DNA from: Planctomycetota bacterium
GTDB taxonomy: Bacteria > Planctomycetota > UBA8108 > UBA1146 > JAJFFE01
Assembly (NCBI GenBank): GCA_020425835.1
Contig: JAGQRC010000291.1
Coordinates: 1 to 5,559, forward strand
Direction of reading: 5' to 3'
DNA length: 5,559 nt
The notes beneath the pieces were generated by a model. That model did no database searches. It worked only from the letters and a program-made list of their open reading frames with translations, and had not been told where the DNA came from. Made by a program: the position numbers and the translations under genes. Positions 1-4,909 of the stretch are shown here, piece by piece. The first letter of the stretch is position 1; each line of letters starts with the position of its first letter.

Positions 1-117
1 CATGGCGTGATAAGACGCATCACCGTCCGGCCGGGCACCGCTCCGGGGTCCGGTGCCGAGGGCGCGGTGATTCTCGCGATTGAGCTGACGAATCGTCTCC
101 AAGAGATCCTTGGACAT
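1..117 (-). CDS. 5' end of an unrecognised gene, truncated by the window edge
   Basis: Read on the minus strand, an open frame begins with ATG at 117-115 and runs 39 codons to the left edge without a stop. It starts MSKDLLETIRQLNRENHR and continues into a Gly/Arg/Pro/Asp-rich stretch. A strong Shine-Dalgarno GGAG (plus-strand 125-128) sits 7 nt before the ATG. The first 20 residues look like an amphipathic, charged helix, and no signal peptide or membrane segment is visible. I do not recognise the family and too little is present to infer a function. The gene is divergent from plsY. The competing plus-strand frame over these bases has no ribosome site and unnatural composition. The start codon is better supported than the identity. 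Confidence 0.55.
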   Translation of the reverse strand, partial: MSKDLLETIRQLNRENHRALGTGPRSGARPDGDASYHAM

Positions 118-193
118 ACCGGTTCTCCAAAGTTCGATGCCCCCATTGGAAAGCTACGATGCCCGTGGGACCCTGGCCAAGGCGGAGGCAGCA
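118..193. promoter_or_regulatory. Divergent intergenic spacer between the left-edge gene and plsY
   Basis: These 76 bases separate two divergently oriented starts and should hold both promoters. The two ribosome sites are clear: minus-strand GGAG at 125-128 for the left gene, and plus-strand GGAGG at 184-188 for plsY, 5 nt before its ATG. A TACGAT at 155-160 is the nearest thing to a plus-strand -10 box, but no convincing -35 box lies 16-18 nt upstream of it. I therefore assign no specific promoter. Confidence 0.35.
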
Positions 194-808
194 ATGATCG
201 GACCCGGCCTCTACCTCGTCGCCAGCTTCGCTGTTGGAGGGATCCCGTTCGCGTTGCTGCTCGGTCTCTTGCGCGGCGTCGACATTCGGACCCGGGGCAG
301 CGGTAATGTCGGTGCCACGAACCTCGGCCGATCCTTGGGCCTGACCTGGGGGATCCTTGCGCTCGTCCTCGACGCGGCGAAGGGGGTCGTCGCGGTGGCC
401 TTGGTCCCGACGTGCCTCGGACCGACTTCGCCGGCGGTTCCCGTACTCGCCGGTGCCGCTGCCATAGTCGGGCATTGCTTCAGCCCCTACTTGGGCTTCC
501 GAGGAGGGAAGGGGGTGGCCACCGCTGCCGGTGTCCTCCTCGGACTGAACCCGTTGCTGTTCGGCGTGATCCTCCTTCTGTGGGGTGTCGGCTACGCCAT
601 CACGCGGACGGTAGGGATCGCTTCGTCGATCGCGGCGGCTGCGGCGATGGTTATCGGACTCCTCGCGGCGTTCGAAGTGGTGCCACGCCTCCTCGGAACA
701 AGTGTCGCCGAAGGTTGGTTCGCGGCGCTCCTCGGTGTCCTCGTCCTCGTTCGGCATCGATCCAACTTGACCCACTACATTCGATCGAGAGCGCGAGGTG
801 CGCCTTGA
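194..808 (+). CDS. plsY: PlsY, acyl-phosphate:glycerol-3-phosphate acyltransferase
   Basis: PlsY is an inner-membrane enzyme that moves an acyl group from acyl-phosphate to sn-glycerol-3-phosphate, giving lysophosphatidate for phospholipid synthesis. From ATG 194 the protein has 204 residues, the usual family length. It shows motif 1 (D30-I-R, then GSGNVGATN at 35-43 with R46) and the glycine-rich motif 2 (GFRGGKGVAT, 101-110). Motif 3 has H188 and N191 (RHRSN). Several hydrophobic segments surround these loops. The family's motif-3 glutamate, about nine residues after the Asn, is absent: the protein ends RSRARGAP. ATG 194 is preferred because GGAGG lies 5 nt upstream and the family pattern begins there. 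A TTG at 110 would overlap the start of the divergent gene. The stop overlaps the gpsA start by 4 nt. The family call is firm. Confidence 0.94.
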   Translation: MIGPGLYLVASFAVGGIPFALLLGLLRGVDIRTRGSGNVGATNLGRSLGLTWGILALVLDAAKGVVAVALVPTCLGPTSPAVPVLAGAAAIVGHCFSPYLGFRGGKGVATAAGVLLGLNPLLFGVILLLWGVGYAITRTVGIASSIAAAAAMVIGLLAAFEVVPRLLGTSVAEGWFAALLGVLVLVRHRSNLTHYIRSRARGAP

Positions 809-1797
809 CCCCGAAACGCTCGAGAGTCCTGATCTTCGGCTCGGGCTCGTTTGCCGTCGGGCTGGCGCACGTCCTTCGTCGGCGGGGGGCCGAAGTGTGG
901 GTCCTCTGTCGTCGCGAGGAGCGGGTGCGCGAGATCATCGCGCGTCGACACGGCTCCCTCCCCGGAATCGACCTCGCCGAGGGGATTCGGGCGACCCTCG
1001 AATTGAGCGGCGACGCGCCGAGTTTCGATTTTGCGATCTCCGCGGTCCCGACGCAGAGGCTGCGTTCGTCTCTCGAGCTCCGGTCGTCGGAGTTGCCCGC
1101 CGGAATACCCTGGATCTCCGCGTCCAAGGGGATCGAACTTCGAACGGGGTTCAGGCCCTCCGAGATCATCGCTGCATTCGGCCTGGACGCCGCGCCCGCC
1201 GTCCTGTCGGGACCGAGCCACGCCGAGGAGGTCGTCCGCGACGTTCCGACCGCGGTTGTTCTGGCGACCGAGGACTCGAGTCGAGGTCCTGCACTGCAGA
1301 GCGCGCTCTCGACCGAGCGCTTCCGGGTCTACTGGAATCGCGACCCGGTCGGTGTCGAGTGGGCGGGAGCCCTGAAGAACGTGATCGCACTCGCCGCCGG
1401 CATCGCGGTGGGGCACGGATTCGGGGACAACACACTCGCCGCTCTCGTGACTCGGGGGGCGGTGGAGATGGCTCGCTTCGGAGTCGCCATGGGGGGGCAG
1501 CGAGATACGTTCTTCGGTCTCGCCGGAATTGGCGACTTGATGGTGACCTGCTTCAGCGAGCACTCCCGCAACCGTTCGGTCGGCGTACGGATGGGTCGAG
1601 GCGAGACCGTCGCGAGCATCCTCGAGGGAATGACCCAAGTGGCCGAGGGGATATCGACGGCGACGGCGGTGGCCGAGCGCGCGCGCGCGATCGGGATCGA
1701 GCTGCCGATCGCAGACGAGGTGGATCGGATTCTCTCCGGAATGGACGTCGAGCAGGGGGTGCAGGCCCTCCTCAGCCGTTCGCTGAAACCCGAGTGA
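805..1797 (+). CDS. gpsA: GpsA, NAD(P)+-dependent glycerol-3-phosphate dehydrogenase
   Basis: This cytoplasmic enzyme reduces dihydroxyacetone phosphate to sn-glycerol-3-phosphate, the substrate of the upstream PlsY. The start is taken as TTG 805 (TTGA overlap with the plsY stop, GAGG at 795-798), giving 330 residues, normal for the family. The Rossmann motif is GSGSFAVGLA (12-21). Family lysines are K108 in the SASKGIE segment and K191 in GALKNV. SGPSHAEE (135-142) is the usual GPS turn. The C-terminal domain carries GDNT (207-210), TRG (216-218), GLAGIGDL with D244, and SRN (254-256). All expected active-site positions are present. In-frame sequence reads upstream to 412, but that part is only a shadow of plsY, since the Rossmann fold begins right after the TTG. 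Tight overlap implies translational coupling with plsY. Confidence 0.95.
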   Translation: MTPKRSRVLIFGSGSFAVGLAHVLRRRGAEVWVLCRREERVREIIARRHGSLPGIDLAEGIRATLELSGDAPSFDFAISAVPTQRLRSSLELRSSELPAGIPWISASKGIELRTGFRPSEIIAAFGLDAAPAVLSGPSHAEEVVRDVPTAVVLATEDSSRGPALQSALSTERFRVYWNRDPVGVEWAGALKNVIALAAGIAVGHGFGDNTLAALVTRGAVEMARFGVAMGGQRDTFFGLAGIGDLMVTCFSEHSRNRSVGVRMGRGETVASILEGMTQVAEGISTATAVAERARAIGIELPIADEVDRILSGMDVEQGVQALLSRSLKPE

Positions 1798-1802
1798 CAC
1801 TT

Positions 1803-1820
1803 TTCCCGCGGCCCCGGGAA
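1803..1820 (+). terminator. Small hairpin just after gpsA, possible transcript end
   Basis: TTCCCG (1803-1808) and CGGGAA (1815-1820) form a perfect 6-bp stem around a 6-nt CGGCCC loop, starting 5 nt after the gpsA stop. No U-run follows, so it is not a canonical intrinsic terminator. It could be a 3' stabilising stem or a pause site. Its position at the end of the plsY-gpsA pair is the main argument for relevance. Confidence 0.3.
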
Positions 1821-1900
1821 TCGTCGGAAACCCACGTTGCGCGGCGGGTCCGGCATCTCGTACCCTCCGGCCCTCCCGCCCGCCGAGGTTTGTCGGAGAC

Positions 1901-1913
1901 TCGTCGCCGACGA
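1901..1913. promoter_or_regulatory. Dyad, candidate operator
   Basis: TCGTCG-C-CGACGA is a perfect 6+6 inverted repeat around one base. Weaker outer arms GTCG (1892-1895) and CGAC (1917-1920) are unequally spaced. It lies about 290 bp upstream of the PII start. Such CG-rich dyads arise by chance in GC-rich DNA, so the regulatory reading is speculative. Confidence 0.2.
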
Positions 1914-2090
1914 TTTCGACCCGAGCCCTGTCCCCCGGCCTCCTCGTAGACCAGCGGCGTCCGAGCGATCCCCTCGGGTGGTTCGTTCCGGTTGCGGTTA
2001 GGGAGGTCGAGTTCTGCGCGCCGCCACGCGGAGGGCTCGTCCGGGGAGGCTCCGTCTGACGGAAGCCGGCTCGCGGGAGACAAACGGCTC

Positions 2091-2165
2091 ATGAGACGAG
2101 GGCCCATGAGACGAGGGCCCATGAGACGAGGGCCCATGAGACGAGGGCTGATGAGACGAGGGCGG
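2091..2165 (+). repeat. Five tandem 15-bp repeats upstream of the PII gene
   Basis: The unit ATGAGACGAGGGCCC occurs three times exactly (2091-2105, 2106-2120, 2121-2135). Two 3'-diverged copies follow (2136-2150 ending CTG, 2151-2165 ending CGG). Each unit begins with ATG and contains GAGGG, and the 15-bp period keeps the reading frame. From 2091 a frame reads repeated Met-Arg-Arg-Gly-Pro and stops at 2196-2198, six bases before the PII start. In RNA, the self-complementary GGGCCC cores of neighbouring units can pair as 6-bp all-GC stems with 9-nt loops, in alternative combinations. The repeat is certain. Whether it is translated, regulatory or simply a variable-number repeat is unknown. Confidence 0.95.
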
Positions 2166-2204
2166 CGGGGAGCTCACTCGAGGTTCGAGAGAGTGTGAGG
2201 TTCG

Positions 2205-2561
2205 GTGAAGTTCGTCGTCGGAATCGTGCCCGGTGAGGCGCTCGAGGCGGTGACCGAGGCGTTGGCTCGCGAGGCGATCTATCGGCTGACCATCAGCGAG
2301 GTCGAGTTCATCGATACGACGACGGCGGGCAGTGGCTCGCCGATCCGATCGGATCGTTCGGAAGAGAGCTGTGCACTCCGGCTCGAGATCGCGGTCAACG
2401 ACGAGTTCCTGGAGCCGGCCCTACGAGCGTTTCGCGAGGTGGAGCGGGCCTTTGGACAGTCCGAGCCCGAAAGCCGCTCCGGGACGTTCTGGGTTTCGGT
2501 GCTTCCCCTTCAGGATGTGATTCGCATCCGCACCGGGGAGACGGGAACCGCAGCAATCTAA
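2205..2561 (+). CDS. Divergent PII (GlnB-like) nitrogen signalling protein
   Basis: This 118-residue protein is recognised as PII superfamily by its N-terminal strand/helix pattern (MKFVVGIVP, then TISEVEF aligning with GlnB TVTEVKG) and its C-terminus VIRIRTGETGTAAI, nearly the GlnB ending with both arginines (107, 109). PII proteins are trimeric sensors of ATP/ADP and 2-oxoglutarate that control glutamine synthetase, AmtB and regulators. Here the T-loop region (about 36-57) is Ser/Thr-rich and lacks the GRQKG stretch, the glutamine equivalent to Gln39 and the uridylylated Tyr51. The lysine at GlnB position 58 is also absent. The B-loop TGKIGDGK is replaced by a longer GQSEPESRSG (84-93). 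GTG 2205 is the only reasonable start: an in-frame TGA lies at 2196-2198 and GAGG at 2197-2200. It precedes glnA by 39 bp. It may bind nucleotide differently or act without 2-oxoglutarate sensing. Confidence 0.85.
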   Translation: MKFVVGIVPGEALEAVTEALAREAIYRLTISEVEFIDTTTAGSGSPIRSDRSEESCALRLEIAVNDEFLEPALRAFREVERAFGQSEPESRSGTFWVSVLPLQDVIRIRTGETGTAAI

Positions 2562-2568
2562 GATCGTC

Positions 2569-2584
2569 GGTAGCCACCGCTACC
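2569..2584 (+). promoter_or_regulatory. Perfect hairpin between the PII gene and glnA
   Basis: GGTAGC (2569-2574) and GCTACC (2579-2584) form a perfect 6-bp stem with a CACC loop. The stem ends 1 nt before the glnA ribosome site GAGAGGA (2586-2592). With no U-run after it, it is unlikely to be a terminator. A stem directly 5' of a ribosome site could stabilise the glnA message, be a processing site, or tune initiation. This is inferred from position only. Confidence 0.4.
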
Positions 2585-2600
2585 TGAGAGGAATGCGGGA

Positions 2601-4013
2601 ATGACCCCCCAGGAAGTGCTTTCGCTGTGCAAGGAACGTCAGATCCGCGTGGTGGATTTTCGGTTCGTCGACTTCCCCGGACTCTGGCAGCACTTCTCCA
2701 TTCCGGTCGAGGAGTTCGAGATCGGGTTGTTCGAGGAGGGGCTCGGCTTCGACGGGTCGAGCATCCGCGGCTGGAGGGGGATCGCCGAGAGTGACATGTT
2801 GGTCATCCCCGACCCGCGGTCCGCATTCATCGATCCGTTCTCCCAGCTCCCGACACTGGTGCTCATCTGCAACATCGTCGATCCGGTCACCCGTGAGCCG
2901 TACTTGCGGGATCCTCGTGGCATCGCTGCGAAGTGCGAGGAGTACCTGAAGTCCTCCGGAATCGGCGACATCGCCTACTTCGGTCCGGAGCCGGAGTTCT
3001 TCATCTTCGATGACATCCGATTCGATCAGAACCAGCACAGCGGCTACTACTTCATCGACTCGGTCGAAGGACAGTGGAACACTGGGCGGGAGGAGGGACC
3101 GAACCTCGGGTACAAGCCGCGGTACAAGGAGGGGTACTTCCCCGTACCCCCGACGGACAAGTACCAGGATCTCCGCAACCAGATGGTCGAGCACCTCACC
3201 GCGTGCGGAATCCAGGTCGAACGTCAGCACCATGAGGTCGCCACCGCAGGGCAGGCCGAGATCGATATCCGTTTCGACTCACTCTTGAAGACCGCGGACA
3301 ACGTCCAGATCTTCAAGTACGTGGTGAAGAACACCGCGTTCCATGCCGGCAAGACCGCGACCTTCATGCCGAAGCCGATCTTCATGGACAACGGGAGCGG
3401 CATGCACGTGCACATGTCGATCTGGAAGAACAACCAGAACCTGTTCGCGGGAGATCACTATGCGGGGCTGAGCGAGTCGGCCCGATTCGCGATCGGAGGA
3501 ATCATTCACCACGCGCCAGCATTGGTGGCTCTGACGAATCCGACGACGAACTCGTTCAAACGGTTGGTGCCGGGCTACGAAGCGCCGACGCGGTTGGCGT
3601 ACTCGTCGCGGAACCGATCGGCTTCGGTCCGGATTCCGATGTACTCCGCGAACCCGAAGGCTCGGCGCCTCGAGTTCCGGTGCCCGGATCCATCGGCCAA
3701 CCCCTATCTGGCGTTCTCGGCGATTCTGATGGCGGCGATCGACGGGATTCGCAACAAGATCGATCCCGGCCCTCCGCTCGACAAGAATCTCTACGACCTG
3801 CCGCCTGAGGAACTCGCCGAGGTGCCGAGCACGCCGGCGACGCTCGAAGTCGCGCTCGACGCGCTCGAGGCGGATCACGAGTTCCTCCTGGCAGGCGACG
3901 TGTTCTCGCACGACGTCATCCAGAGCTGGGTCTCCTACAAACGCCAGCACGAGGTCGACGCGCTTCGCCTGAGGCCGCACCCGCACGAGTTCGCGCTCTA
4001 CTACGATCTCTGA
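2601..4013 (+). CDS. glnA: Glutamine synthetase, type I (adenylylation-regulated)
   Basis: GlnA is a cytoplasmic dodecamer joining ammonia to glutamate using ATP, the central step of nitrogen assimilation. The protein has 470 residues, like enteric GSI. The N-terminal beta-grasp domain carries the [10 protein letters not shown] loop with D51 (E. coli Asp50 in Met-less numbering). The catalytic domain has the metal-binding pair E130/E132 in [10 protein letters not shown], and [10 protein letters not shown] with H269 and H271. It also has NRSASVRIP and [15 protein letters not shown]. Tyr398 in NLYDLPPEE matches the adenylylated Tyr397, implying GlnE-type control. ATG 2601 has GAGAGGA 8 nt upstream; an ATG at 2593 meets a stop after three codons. 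The gene follows the PII gene by 39 bp, the classic glnB-glnA arrangement, and overlaps larE by one base. No key residue appears missing. Confidence 0.98.
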   Translation: MTPQEVLSLCKERQIRVVDFRFVDFPGLWQHFSIPVEEFEIGLFEEGLGFDGSSIRGWRGIAESDMLVIPDPRSAFIDPFSQLPTLVLICNIVDPVTREPYLRDPRGIAAKCEEYLKSSGIGDIAYFGPEPEFFIFDDIRFDQNQHSGYYFIDSVEGQWNTGREEGPNLGYKPRYKEGYFPVPPTDKYQDLRNQMVEHLTACGIQVERQHHEVATAGQAEIDIRFDSLLKTADNVQIFKYVVKNTAFHAGKTATFMPKPIFMDNGSGMHVHMSIWKNNQNLFAGDHYAGLSESARFAIGGIIHHAPALVALTNPTTNSFKRLVPGYEAPTRLAYSSRNRSASVRIPMYSANPKARRLEFRCPDPSANPYLAFSAILMAAIDGIRNKIDPGPPLDKNLYDLPPEELAEVPSTPATLEVALDALEADHEFLLAGDVFSHDVIQSWVSYKRQHEVDALRLRPHPHEFALYYDL

Positions 4014-4903
4014 TGGCGACAGCCGCCGACGAAGAGGTTCGAGGCCCGGAGCCGGAGGACGCGCCGCTCGACGCCGCGCTCCTTCGGCTGGAGGCCCGAC
4101 TGCGGGCCATCGCTCCTGTTGCCGTTGCGCTCTCGGGTGGCGTCGACTCGAGTCTGCTCCTCGCCGAGGCCCACCGAGTTCTCGGCGCGGGCGTCGTGGC
4201 GGTCACCGGCGTCTCCGCCAGTCTCGGTGCAGCGGAGCTGACTCTCGCCCGAGAGATCGCCGCGGACGTCGGCGTCGACCTCATCGAACTCCCGACGTCC
4301 GAGCTGACGATTCCGAGCTATCGCGCCAACCGCGGGGATCGTTGCTTCTTCTGCAAGACGGAACTCTATGGTCGCATGTCGACCCATCCGAAGCTCGAGG
4401 GTTACACCCTCGTCGACGGAACCAACGCGGACGACCGGCCCGACGACCGGCCGGGCATGCGAGCCGCCCGACGCTGGCGCGTCGAGAGCCCGCTCCGCGA
4501 TGCCGGGTTGGGCAAACCCGCGATCCGGCGACTCGCGCGCGAGCGACAGCTCCGAAACTGGGATCGGCCGGCTCGGCCCTGTCTCGCGTCCCGGATCGCC
4601 GTCGGTGTCGAGGTCGACGCCGAGAAACTCCGAGACGTGGAAGCGATGGAGTCGGTGCTCGATCGACACGGATTCGCCGTCTACCGCGCCCGCGTCGTCG
4701 ATCGGGGTTCGGGTCTCGAGGTCGTGATCGCGCTCGGGCGAGAGGAATTGCGTCGAACGACGACTCGCCAGACGCCGAATTGGCTCGAAGAGGTGCGGGA
4801 GATCGCAGCGTCCAGAGGTTACCTTGGGGTCACTCTGGACCCCGACGGCTATCGCGCACCGGGAGATTCCGGAGAGAACTCTCCTCGCTCCGAAGACGTC
4901 TGA
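4013..4903 (+). CDS. larE: LarE, ATP-dependent sulfur transferase of nickel-pincer nucleotide synthesis
   Basis: LarE adenylates a carboxylate of the pyridinium dicarboxylate mononucleotide made by LarB and inserts sulfur, a step toward the nickel-pincer cofactor of lactate racemase (LarA) and related enzymes. The 296-residue protein has the PP-loop SGGVDSS (41-47), a CFFCKTELY segment (C111, C114), DGTNADD (135-141), and PCLASRI with C190. The typical LarE ending VTLDPDGYR is present. C190 aligns with the sacrificial cysteine of Lactobacillus plantarum LarE (Cys176). C111 and C114 are the only other cysteines, a trio like that reported for [4Fe-4S]-binding LarE of Thermotoga maritima. The ATG lies in TGATG with the glnA stop and has no own ribosome site, so coupled translation is likely. 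No larA, larB or larC is in the window. ExsB/NadE-like PP-loop enzymes are less likely alternatives. Confidence 0.9.
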   Translation: MATAADEEVRGPEPEDAPLDAALLRLEARLRAIAPVAVALSGGVDSSLLLAEAHRVLGAGVVAVTGVSASLGAAELTLAREIAADVGVDLIELPTSELTIPSYRANRGDRCFFCKTELYGRMSTHPKLEGYTLVDGTNADDRPDDRPGMRAARRWRVESPLRDAGLGKPAIRRLARERQLRNWDRPARPCLASRIAVGVEVDAEKLRDVEAMESVLDRHGFAVYRARVVDRGSGLEVVIALGREELRRTTTRQTPNWLEEVREIAASRGYLGVTLDPDGYRAPGDSGENSPRSEDV

Positions 4904-4909
4904 CCGAGC

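Larger units (their letters stand above)
1798..2204 (+). other. Gene-poor stretch between gpsA and the PII gene, likely leader/promoter region
   Basis: About 407 bases lie between the gpsA stop and the PII start codon. Frames crossing it on either strand have low-complexity Arg/Gly/Ser/Pro translations, no recognisable domain and no good ribosome site, so I call no gene. It contains the post-gpsA hairpin, a 13-bp dyad at 1901-1913, and five 15-bp tandem repeats at 2091-2165. A 7-bp direct repeat AGGTTCG occurs at 2181-2187 and 2198-2204, the second copy overlapping the ribosome site of the PII gene. A promoter for the nitrogen genes is expected here, but I found neither a well-spaced sigma-54 site nor a good sigma-70 site. 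Confidence 0.6.

Noticed and set aside
110..193. Longer plsY start at TTG 110
   Set aside because: It would overlap the start of the divergent gene, adds 28 residues not typical of PlsY, and lacks the strong GGAGG found 5 nt before ATG 194.
1842..1885. CGGCGGG / CCCGCCG inverted repeat as a terminator
   Set aside because: The 30-nt loop and absence of a U-run make it unconvincing in such GC-rich sequence.
1979..1995. Possible sigma-54 promoter (TGG...TTGC) upstream of the nitrogen genes
   Set aside because: The GG and GC elements are 12 nt apart, whereas sigma-54 sites need 10, and the CAC after TGG is absent. A second candidate ending in TTGC at 1837-1840 has 11-nt spacing and a poor -24 element.
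1772..2137. Minus-strand frame of 121 codons across the intergenic stretch
   Set aside because: It starts inside the repeat, ends inside gpsA, and has Arg/Pro/Gly-rich composition without any recognisable motif.
1992..2198. A 68-codon frame from TTG as a real gene
   Set aside because: No ribosome site precedes the TTG, the translation is low-complexity Arg/Gly/Ser, and half of it is the tandem repeat. Only the repeat-encoded part (from 2091) is kept, as a speculative leader.
2593..2604. Three-codon ORF (ATG CGG GAA TGA) overlapping the glnA start as a coupling peptide
   Set aside because: Such minimal ORFs are common by chance. The GAGAGGA ribosome site is at ideal distance for ATG 2601 and too close for ATG 2593.
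4430..4453. 12-nt near-perfect tandem duplication in larE (Asp-Asp-Arg-Pro twice)
   Set aside because: The residues fit the LarE family segment NADD-x-x-D-x-RPG without any length change, so this is coincidental similarity, not a recent insertion.
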